Positions 54,788-64,000 of a DNA stretch of 64,000 nucleotides are shown piece by piece. The DNA is from Oryza sativa Japonica Group (taxonomy: Eukaryota > Streptophyta > Magnoliopsida > Poales > Poaceae): positions 27,781,501 through 27,845,500 of the forward strand of contig NC_089042.1 in NCBI RefSeq assembly GCF_034140825.1. The letters run 5' to 3'. The notes below the pieces were generated by a model. It had not been told where the DNA came from. It saw only the letters and a program-made list of their open reading frames with translations, and ran no database searches. A program made the translations under genes and the position numbers. Within the stretch, counting starts at the first letter, position 1. Every line of letters starts with the position of its first letter.

Positions 54788-55099
54788 CATGTACACACCG
54801 TGTACAGCAACTAAAAATTATCACAAAAAATTAATACATGTACTTTCAATAGTATTACATCTACGTGCAAAGTCACATCTTCAAATTCATTCTACATAGA
54901 GAATAACAAAAAAGATAAAATTCTGACAAAATTGCAACCTTAAAACAATCAGATTTTTTGTTTTTTTGTTACGGCTAAAATATAATGAATTTAACGTTAA
55001 GATTTTAACCCTAGGTGTAATACAATTGAAAGTATGTGTATGATTTTTTCTAAATTTTTTATTGACATTTTTTAGTTGGTGTGCACGTGTGTACACGTG
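54788..55099. mobile_element. Inverted-repeat DNA element
   Basis: Imperfect terminal inverted repeats of about 35 bp: CATGTACACACCGTGTAC with AGCAACTAAAAA at the left, and TTTTTTAGTTGGTG with TGCACGTGTGTACACGTG at the right. Inner arms also mirror each other (TTTCAATAGTATTACA / TGTAATACAATTGAAAG). MITE-like; superfamily unclear. Related to 7640-7925. Confidence 0.65.
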
Positions 55100-55279
55100 A
55101 GGGCCTGTGTGTATAGGATATGTTTCCAAGATAGATATGCACACGAGGCAAAGTCAAACTCTTTGCACGGTTGCAACAGCAACCACAGCTCATCTCTTCT
55201 CACTGCATTGCATTGGCATTGCTTGCTCATCACAGATCTCACACGATCTGGACCTGGCATTAAACTGAAGTTTCACGCG

Positions 55280-55649
55280 CTCGTGCAGATGAGTGTTTGT
55301 CTCCAGTTTCAGGTGAGACATGACAGCTAGTCATCTACTAGTATTATCTCACAAGTTCATTCAATCAGTAGAGATGCTGCCTCTTGCATCGAGCAAAGCA
55401 TATAATGATAGAGATTAAAGAAACAGAAACCTGTTGCTTCTGTAGTTCTGTTGCAGCACAAGTGATCGTCAATTATCAATGAGATTCTTTCTGTCTGCTG
55501 GTCCAGCAATGAGACCTGCTTCTCCTTCCTTGGTTATATATACAGAGAAGCCATGGTTTGGTGTCGACAACATTGCGAAGCAGTCTTGAGTTATCTCCTC
55601 TTCTCTTCCAATTCCAGAGAGAAACAAGTCATCAGCTTCCATCCCAGCC
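55280..55649 (+). promoter_or_regulatory. Promoter of the type A gene at 55650
   Basis: Block CTCGTGCAGATGAG at 55280, leading to GTGAGACATGACAG at 55325; TATATATA at 55535-55542. Only one block copy is evident; the second may have been displaced by the inserted elements upstream. Confidence 0.6.
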
Positions 55650-56366
55650 ATGGCATTCCACCTCAGATCCGCGAGTGCGCCTTCCAGCCCTCGCTCTGCC
55701 AAAACCGACGTCGAAGAACAGCTGCAGAGCCTCGAGGAGATCGTCTCCTCACCCTCTGCAACAATTGAAACAATGTGCAATGGTTTCAGGAGACTTACAG
55801 ATGTGTACAGCTGCATGGATGAGATGATGTGCTTGCCCAGCTTCAGGCTTCAGCAGAGGAGAGCTGTGGAGCAAGAGCTGGAGCGGTCTCTCGCCTTGCT
55901 TGACCTCTGCAACGCCATGCAAGAGAGCTTCTCTGAGCTCAAGGCGAGCACCCAGGAGATGCAGTTGGCCATCAAGAGGGGTGATGATGCAGCAGTTCAG
56001 TCCAAGGTTCAGGCTTACACCCGCCTGACCAAGAAGGCGCAGAAACAGTTCAAGAAGATCAACAAGAAGTCTGCTTCAGAAGACCAGGAGGGTTGCAGGG
56101 TGGTCAAGCTGCTGGCTGATGCCAGAGAGATCGCTCTCTCGGTGCTTGAATCAACTTTGCACCTCCTGTCAAAGCAGATTGCGATGCCAAGTCAAAGCAA
56201 GTGGTCTCTTGTCTCCAAGGCATTCCAGAAGACAAGGGTTACATGCCAGGAGGAGCAATTACAGGCGTTGGAGTTGGACATCGTTGATCTTGAGAGCGGA
56301 GTTGAGACTTTGTTCAGGAGATTGATCCAGAGCAGAGTTTCTCTTTTGAATGCTCTTAGCTTGTAG
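55650..56366 (+). CDS. DUF241 protein, type A
   Basis: Single exon, 238 aa, [25 protein letters not shown] to LLNALSL. Five residues shorter than most type A proteins because the SSQ..LCQ segment is contracted to [14 protein letters not shown]. Other features are [34 protein letters not shown]-like wording (shared with 57627), [20 protein letters not shown] and [12 protein letters not shown]. Confidence 0.92.
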   Translation: MAFHLRSASAPSSPRSAKTDVEEQLQSLEEIVSSPSATIETMCNGFRRLTDVYSCMDEMMCLPSFRLQQRRAVEQELERSLALLDLCNAMQESFSELKASTQEMQLAIKRGDDAAVQSKVQAYTRLTKKAQKQFKKINKKSASEDQEGCRVVKLLADAREIALSVLESTLHLLSKQIAMPSQSKWSLVSKAFQKTRVTCQEEQLQALELDIVDLESGVETLFRRLIQSRVSLLNALSL

Positions 56367-56396
56367 ATAGATCATACACCAACTCTGATCCCCTGT

Positions 56397-56430
56397 GATT
56401 GGCGTCCGCCTTTTAGAGGATTTGCTGATC
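56397..56430 (+). promoter_or_regulatory. 34-nt 3'-UTR hairpin element
   Basis: GATTGGCGTCC and GGATTTGCTGATC; loop GCCTTTTAGA. TGTACAGAA about 55 nt further on looks like a polyadenylation-related TGTA signal. Confidence 0.7.
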
Positions 56431-56802
56431 ATTGAAACAATTTTTGGATGTATAGTAGTGTACATAAATGAGAGGAAATGTACAGAATTCACTCGAATGA
56501 AAAACAAAGGATTTTTCCTTCTGTCTTATTTCACTGTCTTACTTCCCTTTTCCCCTCAATCGACATGGATGGCAGGTGAACAATCATCTATCATTTTGAA
56601 TACTTCAGCTGAAGCTTGTTCAAGAGGGCACATAGCAATTTAATCAGAATTTTCTTCATCTATCTTGGTTGTTATAATAAAGAAATTAGTATAATTGCAC
56701 TGTTCAAATATTTTATTCGCAAAGCTTTTACCGTGAGATGGACACGTCATTGCTATTCACATGAGATGTGCCTCAAGAACAGGCGCAAGACCCTTCTTCA
56801 AT

Positions 56803-56990
56803 GGATATTGCCATGCATATAATTGATAGCAGCATGACAGATTGCCAGTTAGCCGGCTGATATAGTTCTTGATAAATTGTTCCGCAAGAAGATGGTGGAT
56901 ATTGCCATGCATATAATTGATAGCAGCATGACAGATTGCCAGTTAGCCGGCTGATATAGTTCTTGATAAATTGTTCCGCAAGAAGATGGA
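56803..56990. repeat. Perfect 94-bp tandem duplication
   Basis: 56803-56896 and 56897-56990 are identical apart from the last base (start GGATATTGCCATGCATATAA, end CGCAAGAAGATGG). Because nothing has diverged, it is very recent, or an assembly artefact. It lies in the upstream region of the gene at 57627. Confidence 0.9.
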
Positions 56991-57109
56991 GTAGCACAGA
57001 TGGCAAGTTGGAAACAACACAACTCGATTAGCATTCTCCATTAAAGAAGTGCTGCAGCATGCATGTATGACAAGGCTCTGCACTATGACTACGAGTTAGC
57101 TGCCATGCT

Positions 57110-57626
57110 GATTCCTGCTGGCAATAACACACTATGATATCTGCGACCAGCAACAGATGACACATGATGTCAAGTCAACTCCTCCTTTGCACGGTTGCAA
57201 CAGCAAAAACAGCTCATCTCCTCTCACTGCACTGCATTGCTTTACTCACCAATCTCACGATATGGATCTGATATTAAACTAAACTGACACGCTCGTGCAG
57301 ATGAGTTTGTCTCCAGTTTCTGGCCAGCGAGGCATGATAGCCACCTCAATGCAAGCTCAATTAGAGAAGAGATGCTTTGTGCATTGAGCAAAGCATACAA
57401 ATATTAAAGAAACAGAAACCTGTCGTGCAGATGGTGGCTTCTGTTGCAGCACAAGGCTTCGCCAATTATTAGAGAGATTCTTTCTGTCTGCTGGTCCAGT
57501 AATGAGACTGCTTCTCCCTCCTTCGTTATATATAGAGAAGCCATGGTTTGCTGTTGACAACATTGCAAAGCAGTCTGTTCTCTTCCATTTCTAGAGAGAA
57601 ACGAGTCATCAGCTTCCATCCCAACC
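57110..57626 (+). promoter_or_regulatory. Promoter of the type A gene at 57627
   Basis: Block remnant at 57107-57135, type A block at 57292-57338 (GCTCGTGCAGATGAGTTTGT, ending GAGGCATGATAG), TATATATA at 57527-57534. Confidence 0.6.
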
Positions 57627-58355
57627 ATGGTATTCCACCTCAGATCCGCGAGCGTGCCTTCCAGCCCTTGCTCCAATGAAACCAACATCGAAGAACAGCT
57701 GGCGAGCCTCAGGGAGATCATCTGTTCACCCTCTGCAACCATGGAAACAATGTGCAATGGTTTCAGGAGGCTTACAGATGTGTACAGCTGCATGGATGAG
57801 ATCATGTGCTTGCCCAGCAGCCAAGCTAGCCTTTGCAAGCATCAGCAGAGGAGAGAAGTGGAGAAAGAGCTGGAGCGGTCTCTCACCTTGCTTGACCTCT
57901 GCAACGCCATGCAAGAGAGCTTCTCTGAGCTCAAGGCAACCACCCAGGAGATGCAGTTGGCCATCAAGAGAGGAGAAGATGCAGCAGTTCAGACCAATGT
58001 TCAGTCTTACACCCGCCTGACCAAGAAGGCACATAAACAGTGCAAGAAGATCAACAAGAAGCCTGCTAGTTCAGCTGATCAGGAGAGCTGCAGGGTGGTC
58101 AAGCTGATGGCTGATGCCAGAGAGATCACTTTCTCAGTGCTTGAATCAACTTTGCATCTCCTGTCAAAGCAGATTGCGGTGCCGAGTTCCAGCAAGTGGT
58201 CTCTTAAGGCATTCCAGAAGACAAGGGTTACATGCCAGGAGGAGCAATTACAGGTGTTGGAGTTGGACATCGTTGATCTTCAGAGCGGAGTTGAGACTTT
58301 GTTCAGGAGATTGATCCAGAGCAGAGTTTCTCTTTTGAATGCTCTTAGCTTGTAG
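57627..58355 (+). CDS. DUF241 protein, type A
   Basis: Single exon, 242 aa. Opens [25 protein letters not shown] and ends [17 protein letters not shown] lacks the VS of [12 protein letters not shown], and KKPASSADQ has an extra codon. It shares [17 protein letters not shown] and [22 protein letters not shown] with the gene at 55650, its closest sister. Confidence 0.92.
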   Translation: MVFHLRSASVPSSPCSNETNIEEQLASLREIICSPSATMETMCNGFRRLTDVYSCMDEIMCLPSSQASLCKHQQRREVEKELERSLTLLDLCNAMQESFSELKATTQEMQLAIKRGEDAAVQTNVQSYTRLTKKAHKQCKKINKKPASSADQESCRVVKLMADAREITFSVLESTLHLLSKQIAVPSSSKWSLKAFQKTRVTCQEEQLQVLELDIVDLQSGVETLFRRLIQSRVSLLNALSL

Positions 58356-58385
58356 ATAGATCATACACCAACTCTAATCCCCTGT

Positions 58386-58419
58386 GATTGGCATCCGCCT
58401 TTTCGAGGATTTGCTGATC
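58386..58419 (+). promoter_or_regulatory. 34-nt 3'-UTR hairpin element
   Basis: Consensus arms; loop GCCTTTTCGA, the only copy with C in the ARA part. Confidence 0.7.
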
Positions 58420-58764
58420 ATTGAATCAATTTTGTCATGTGTACATAAATGAGAGGAAATGTACAGAAATTTATGCGATTGAAAAACAAAGGATTTATTC
58501 CTTTTGTTTAATTTCACTGTCTTCCTTTTCCCCCTCATTCCACATGGATGTCAACTGAACAATCACCTGACATTTTGAGTTCTTCAGATGAAACTTGTTC
58601 ACGAAAGGAAATAGTAACTTAATAAGAATTTTCTTCATCGATCTTGGCTGTTATAATATAGAGATCAGTAGTAATGCAGAGTTCAAATATTAGATTTACA
58701 AAGCTTTACCGTGAGATGCCCATGTAATTACTATTCACATGTGACGTGCCTCAAGTACAGGCAC

Positions 58765-59569
58765 AAGATCCTTCTGCAGTGGATCTTGCCTTGCATATAG
58801 CACCATGACAGATTGCCAGCTCGTACGGTTGTTGATAAATTATTCTGCAATCAGATGGGCAGCACAGATGGCAAGTTGCAATAACACTACTCGATTAGCA
58901 ATCTCCATTGGATAAATGCTGGAGCTTGCACGTATGACAAAGGCTCAACGCTAGAGTAAGCTGCCATGCTGATTCCTGCTGCCAATAACTGGAACATGAC
59001 ATTGTGATTCAGTTAGGCGGCCTAATTGACCAGAAATTTGGACAGCACGTGGAATCATCTTGAGATTGCAACAGATGCTAAATGCTGTGAGCACAGCAGG
59101 CAAGCCAGTGATGCAATGCTGCAAGATCAGTGAGCAGATTCTACCAGATAAGAAACACGGTTTGGAGCCTGGAGAGAGAAGTCAACTGCTGCTCCTGTGA
59201 GCAAGGCTCATCCTTCTCATGATCTGGATCTGAATATTACATTAGACTATACACTTGTGCAGGTGAACTTGCCGCCAATAATCAGGACATGACAGCATTG
59301 TAAGCTGAGCTAGAGATGCCTCTACACTTGGTTGGGAAACATAAAAAAACATCAGCCTGTCGAGGAGATGGGTGGCGTCTGTTGCAGCAGCAAAGCACTT
59401 CATTATTATTGAGATTTCATTGTTGTCTACACGGTGAGGGATGCCATTGCTTCTGCCTCTTTGTCTATATAGAGGAAAGCTATAGCCGGGTCGACACCAT
59501 TGCAGCACAGCATTCTTCTCATCTTCACTTCCACAGAGAAGAGAAAAAGGATAAGCTTCCACTGCAGCC
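58765..59569 (+). promoter_or_regulatory. Promoter of the type A gene at 59570
   Basis: Perfect palindrome AAGATCC-N9-GGATCTT at 58765-58787; first block at 58968-59001 (GCCAATAACTGGAACATGAC); second block at 59254-59294 (GCCGCCAATAATCAGGACAT, then GACAG); TATATAG at 59466-59472. Confidence 0.7.
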
Positions 59570-60301
59570 ATGGCATTCCACCTCAGATCTGCGAGTGTGC
59601 CATCCAGCCCTTGCTCCAATGAAACCAACGCTGAAGAACTGCTGCAGAGTCTAAAGGTGACCATTTCCTCACCCAGTTCAACCATCGAGACGATGAGCAG
59701 TGGCTGGAAGAAGCTTGGGAGTATCTACAACTGCATCGATGAGATCATGTGTCTGCCCAGCAGCCAAGCTCTCCTTTGCCAACCACTGCAGAGGAAAGCA
59801 GTGGAGCAAGAGTTAGAAGGCTCTCTCGTCGTGCTAGACCTCTGCAACGCCATTCACGAGAGCTTTTCCGGGCTCAAGGCATGCATCCAGGACATGCAGC
59901 TGGCTGTCAAGAGAGGAGATGATGCAGCTGTCCAAGCCAAGATACAGTCTTACATCCGCCTCGCCAAGAAGGGGCGAAAACAGTTCAAGCATATCAGCAA
60001 GAAGTCTTCTTCAGCAGATCAGGAGAGCTGCAGGGTGATCAAGCTGTTGGCTGAAGCTAGAGAGATAGCTCTGTCAATGCTCGAGTCGTCATCACATCTC
60101 CTGTCGAAGCAGATTGCTTTGCCATGCTCTAGCAAATGGTCTCTTGTCTCCAAGACATTCCAGAAAAGAAGGCTTGTCTGCGAGGAGGAGCAATTGCAGG
60201 TGTTGGAGTTAGACATTGTTGATCTAGAGACTGGAGTCGAGAATCTGTTCAGAAAATCAATCCAGAGCAGAGTTTCTCTTCTCAACATTCTCAGCTTGTA
60301 G
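59570..60301 (+). CDS. DUF241 protein, type A
   Basis: Single exon, 243 aa, [25 protein letters not shown] to LLNILSL. Private changes are [54 protein letters not shown] and [23 protein letters not shown] links it to the genes at 15325 and 17242, some 43 kb away, which also share the promoter layout. Confidence 0.92.
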   Translation: MAFHLRSASVPSSPCSNETNAEELLQSLKVTISSPSSTIETMSSGWKKLGSIYNCIDEIMCLPSSQALLCQPLQRKAVEQELEGSLVVLDLCNAIHESFSGLKACIQDMQLAVKRGDDAAVQAKIQSYIRLAKKGRKQFKHISKKSSSADQESCRVIKLLAEAREIALSMLESSSHLLSKQIALPCSSKWSLVSKTFQKRRLVCEEEQLQVLELDIVDLETGVENLFRKSIQSRVSLLNILSL

Positions 60302-60331
60302 ATAGATCATACACCAACTCTGATTCCATGC

Positions 60332-60365
60332 GATTAGTATCCGCCTTTTAGAGGATTTGCTGATC
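60332..60365 (+). promoter_or_regulatory. 34-nt 3'-UTR hairpin element
   Basis: GATTAGTATCC and GGATTTGCTGATC. Pair 5-30 is A-T in place of the G-T wobble, pair 7-28 is T-G. Loop GCCTTTTAGA. Confidence 0.7.
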
Positions 60366-60631
60366 ACTGGAACAAAATTTTGATGTGTACATATATGAAA
60401 GGAATTGTACAGAAACTCAGTTGAGAAACAAAAACAAAGTATTTGTCCACTTCCTATTGTTGATTACACTGTTTATGAATGTTTGATATAAATACCTAAT
60501 TTTCTAACAATATGCTCATCATTATTGACTGTTAGAGAAGCAGTTAGCAGAATTTTCAAGTTCAGCTTCGAAATGATTTACTATGATACGGCCTCGCTAT
60601 TCAGATGCTATGTGCTAACTCAACAAGAAGC

Positions 60632-61181
60632 AAAGGATCCTTGAGCAGTGGATCTTGCTACCAGAGCTAAGACAAGCCAGCTCCAATGCACGAGGTTGAA
60701 TGTGTGAGCGGCATGGATTGCACATAATAAAACAATATTTAAATTAGCAAGCACACTAAAAACTAGAAGACACACCTATCACCAACAATACTCAGTACCA
60801 CTCCCTTAAAGTAACATCTTGAAAACGCAATAATGTCAAGATCCACCAATAGAGTGAACTAACCTTCTGATTCTTGCTTCCAATAGTTGGAACATGACAA
60901 TGTGATAGTTCATTGGGAGGATATGTAGTGCACTAATATATGCAGCTACACATGAGTGACAGAATAGATTCTATATGCTGCTACCAGATCTCAGACCTTG
61001 ATAGACAGCATCTGGGAGATGAACTGGAGGGATTCTACTTGTCTGTAAACCAAACGATGCTGTCCCGTGCAGTTCCTCTGTATAAATAGGCCTTGGCAGA
61101 AGGCCAAACACATCAAACCAAAGCTTGGACTCTCCTTCCCATCTCCTCAGCCACAACACAACAAGAATTACATCAACAGAT
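60632..61181 (+). promoter_or_regulatory. Promoter of the type B gene at 61182
   Basis: GGATCC-N9-GGATCTT at 60632-60657; block at 60865-60900 (CCAATAGTTGGAACATGACA); TATAAATAGG at 61081-61090. Confidence 0.65.
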
Positions 61182-61889
61182 ATGGCTTGCCACCAAAGAT
61201 CAATTAGCTTGCCTTCTAGGACTCACTCCAAAGTTGAAGAAGAGCTTCACATCGTAGAGGCATCCATCTCTTCAACCTCGATGACCATTGAGATCCTCTC
61301 CGATGGTTTAAAGAGGCTTGAGGATATCTACAGCTCTGTTGAGGGCATCATGTGCCTGCCTAGCAACCAAATTTGCTCATCCCAGCAAAGGAAGTTGTTG
61401 GATGGAGAAATGGAATGCTCCCTTGAGCTACTGGATCTCTGCAATGCTATGCATGAGGTGTTTGCTGAGTTGAAGGCCATCATCCAAGATATGCAAGTAT
61501 CTCTTAGAAAAGGAGATGATGCAGTTGTTCAAGCTAAGATCCAGTCATACATTCGCTTGATGAAGAAGGCAAAAAAGCATTTCAAGAAGACTGTGAAGAA
61601 GGTTACCTCAGACAAGGAGGATGACAAGATGGTCAAGCTCTTGAGCAAGGCTAGAGAGATCACAACCTCTGTACTTGAGTCATCAATGGACCTCTTATCG
61701 AAGCAAATCGCAACACCAAAAATGTCTATCATCTCCAAGGCATTCCTGAAGAAAAACTCAGTTGTTTGCAGTGAGGAACAGTTGCAGGTGTTAGAGTGCT
61801 GCATCGGAGATCTTGAGGCTGGGGCTGGACTTGTGTTCAGGAGATTGGTCCAGAGCAGGGTTACTCTCCTTAACATTCTTAGCTCATAG
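61182..61889 (+). CDS. DUF241 protein, type B, last of the array
   Basis: Single exon, 235 aa, [22 protein letters not shown] to LLNILSS. Private changes are [76 protein letters not shown] and [13 protein letters not shown] (others LLFRRL) is shared with the broken gene at 32205. An in-frame ATG at 61125 would add 19 residues without family support. Confidence 0.92.
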   Translation: MACHQRSISLPSRTHSKVEEELHIVEASISSTSMTIEILSDGLKRLEDIYSSVEGIMCLPSNQICSSQQRKLLDGEMECSLELLDLCNAMHEVFAELKAIIQDMQVSLRKGDDAVVQAKIQSYIRLMKKAKKHFKKTVKKVTSDKEDDKMVKLLSKAREITTSVLESSMDLLSKQIATPKMSIISKAFLKKNSVVCSEEQLQVLECCIGDLEAGAGLVFRRLVQSRVTLLNILSS

Positions 61890-61918
61890 ATACTCCTCTG
61901 TCATTCTTGATAGCATGT

Positions 61919-61952
61919 GATCGGTATCCGCCTTTTAAAGGATTTGCCGATC
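61919..61952 (+). promoter_or_regulatory. 34-nt 3'-UTR hairpin element
   Basis: GATCGGTATCC and GGATTTGCCGATC: both wobble pairs of the consensus are Watson-Crick here (4-31 C-G, 5-30 G-C), giving GATCGG with CCGATC. Confidence 0.75.
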
Positions 61953-61959
61953 CTTCCCA

Positions 61960-63249
61960 TTTGTATATGTAGTGTACAGAAATGTTCATACATGAAGAGA
62001 CAAAAGTTTTGATCTAATTTGTGTTGTGCATTCAATGTTCACATACTACTGAGGTTCACAATGTCATTATTCCATGAGATGTCTGCACTATTGCCTTTCT
62101 AGTGAAAAAAACAAAATGTTGGCATAGTTCATGTTGCCAATTTACTATGACAGAACCACCAATCTCACTAATATCAAAATGGTATCATATATATACGTGA
62201 AGTCAACAAATATGCAGGACATTTGAACAGATGAAAATACATCAATAGAAAAAGTATATCCGTGCTTCAGTAACAAAAGTATATTTTTTGTCTTATGAGA
62301 AAATACATTTTGGTGCATCTATCTGGGATGGTAGTGCAGATTTTTTTTTTCAGGGATAGAGATTAAGCTTAGTTATCTGATTTACAAATAGTAGTGTTGT
62401 TTCAACAACTCATAATGATTGTGATTTGTACACTGATACACTCCTTATGAGGTGGATCTGGCCTATATAGGAAATATGCCAGCTCCAGCCGCAAGGTCTA
62501 AAATAGAAGTAAACACCAGAGTTGGTCTGATATGTGCCAATCATAAAGGGGAAAAGAAATCAAACTTTAACCCCCACCCCCACCCCCACCCCCAGGTAAT
62601 AAGCAAAACATTCATTTGGAATATAAAATGTGCGGTACACTATTTGAGGCTAGAAAGCTTTGCTGCTTATGGCTCCTTTGAGGATTTGAAATTGATCTGT
62701 TGCAACACAAATCTAGGACATTAACACACAAAATTTATGGTATTAAGTAGCAAGATTGTATTTATCACTGGATGTCATGGCCTCATTTGTTTCCTCTTCA
62801 TAGGTAAGCCAGGTAGGCCTTCTCCAAAGGTCCAAGGAAATTTCATGTGCATCTCTTTCTTTAATTGTTATGCAATTTTTATTGTTTGTCATAGTACAGA
62901 TTAAAAACAATAATTCATCTTTAGTCTATCCCAAGATAATACAATACATTCTGGTTCACTAGTCATGCTAAAACGCGTGATTATAGAAAAGCAGAAGCTG
63001 ACTGTGAATTCATGAATTTAGGTCTGATCTACACAAACTCCAGGTCTTTGATAGTTGAATAGTTGAGATCCTATATACATGACCTGATAGTTCAATAGTT
63101 GGGATTCTGTAGACATAACCTAATAGCATGCACTTCTTGCACATACCACAACAACAGATATACAAGAAAATTTGTATTCACTCATCTGTGTTTTGAAGCA
63201 CAGATCTGCATCAGAAAATATATCCATAGGTTTGTAGATATCCTTCTTG
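61960..63249. other. Right flank of the array
   Basis: The array-type sequence fades by about 62100. A degenerate GTGGATCTGGCCTATATAGG near 62453 recalls the upstream modules but leads to no gene. A short CCCCCA repeat lies at 62571-62594. No gene seen. Confidence 0.35.
62571..62594. repeat. (CCCCCA)4 simple repeat
   Basis: Four units of CCCCCA with interruptions absent. Confidence 0.85.
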
Positions 63250-63672
63250 TCAAAAGAATATGTCAGTTTGCTTGGACTGTGCCTTGAGATCCTTCAATTT
63301 TTTTAAAATGTTAGTGAAGTAATCTTGCAAATACTTCTCTAAGGTGAGAATATCCTTTGAATCTACCCCAAGAAGCTGGTATGTATCATTCATTGGAACT
63401 GAGAAAATTGTGTCACTGGAGAGGACCTGAATTATAACAATTAAATACTAGTTATTAATTTTCATAAGCCTTGACAATTTTATAATTACTGAAAAATCAA
63501 GTGCACTATTTAGATAAGTCTAGAGTGTAACCTCTGAGAATGCCAGTCTGTCAGCCACATCATTTGTCCACTGGAAGAACCGTGTCAACTGACGAGTAAA
63601 TCTCAACACTGCAACAGGGACAGTAGTAACGTTGGCATCTTGGCCAGCCAACCGCTCACACAGTGTAATCAC
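63250..63672 (-). CDS. Unidentified protein, last two exons (partial gene)
   Basis: Minus strand. Exon 63672-63532 (47 codons, in phase: VITLCERLAGQDANVTTV, LRFTRQLTRFFQWTNDVA, DRLAFSE) joins the terminal exon 63426-63250 (VLSSDTIFSVPMNDTYQL, LGVDSKDILTLEKYLQDYF, ending KQTDIFF and TGA). Splice sites are AG/GT with TTACTCAG and TTATAATTCAG acceptors. The reading is helical and leucine-rich, ordinary plant nuclear protein-coding style. I do not recognise the family. Earlier exons lie beyond the right edge; no exon was seen in 63673-64000. Confidence 0.65.
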
Positions 63673-64000
63673 CTGAGTAAAAAAACAATACAATAGTTGA
63701 GTAAATGATAGTATTCCAACTCTCAGAAGCCATCATTTGGTACATTCTGACATTGAAAACGAAATTAAGAGCAGGAAATACAAGATTAGTACTCCCATCT
63801 CTTGAAGAATTCATGACATTTTGGACAACAATATAGTCTCCACATGCAACTTTGACCTTTACATTTATATGAATATGCTTGTGAACATAAATTAGTATAT
63901 TGCAATTTTTTCCATTGAACACGCAGAAGAGCTCTGTGCTATTTCATTAAGAATAAATAATATAGTACTACAAGGGGAGGGTTAGGGGTTAAAAGCCCTT

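Noticed and set aside
8965-61889. CRISPR-like or satellite array
   Set aside because: The repeat units are 1.5-3 kb gene units in a plant genome; there are no short regularly spaced repeats.
9685-61952. The 34-nt elements as bacterial-type intrinsic terminators
   Set aside because: The genome is nuclear plant DNA; the stem is followed by mixed sequence, not a T-run directly after the stem, and the T-run lies in the loop.

Overview
The window reads as nuclear DNA of a grass, most likely rice (Oryza) or a close relative. The reasons are GC-rich first exons with AT-rich introns and spacers, Stowaway and Tourist-type MITEs, rice-type L1 LINE tails, a tRNA-derived SINE, and a large tandem array of the plant-only DUF241 (PF03087) family. 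No rRNA or tRNA gene, CRISPR array or LTR element was seen. Species and chromosome are inferred from pattern recognition, not from a search.

Layout. 0.6-4.4 kb: a four-exon DUF630/DUF632 gene with a hAT-like MITE in intron 3. 6.3-7.1 kb: a lone GC-rich, divergent DUF241 gene. 7.4-8.2 kb: MITEs and a LINE tail. 9.0-61.9 kb: 24 single-exon DUF241 loci, all on the plus strand and spaced about 1.5-3 kb apart (21 open, 3 broken), plus two C-terminal fragments. 28.3-30.7 kb: a five-exon F-box/FBD gene on the minus strand, which interrupts the array. 63.2-63.7 kb: the last two exons of an unidentified minus-strand gene that continues past the window.

The array holds two main protein types. Type A (about 238-243 aa) starts with an HLRSAS-like motif and ends in LLNALSL or a close variant. 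Type B (234-235 aa) starts [11 protein letters not shown] and ends LLNILSS. Three divergent founder-like genes lie at the left edge. Blocks recur in the order [GC-rich minus-strand exon-like island] - [type A genes] - [type B genes], four times, with islands near 13.9, 26.5, 37.2 and 53.2 kb. The array therefore seems to have grown by duplication of multi-gene blocks as well as of single genes.

The strongest candidate for something undescribed is a 34-nt element just after the stop codon of every DUF241 gene in the array. It is always exactly 34 nt and predicts an 11-bp RNA hairpin with a 2-nt bulge and a U-rich loop. Base changes between paralogs largely keep the pairing, including one full double change (T-A to C-G). 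Upstream, each gene carries a conserved block ending in ACATGACA (or a close variant); many also carry an AAGATCC-N9-GGATCTT palindrome and a TATA box. Nearly every array protein opens with RSxSxP, the form of a 14-3-3 mode-1 site. Together these suggest a co-regulated family with shared transcriptional, post-transcriptional and post-translational control; that link is inference.
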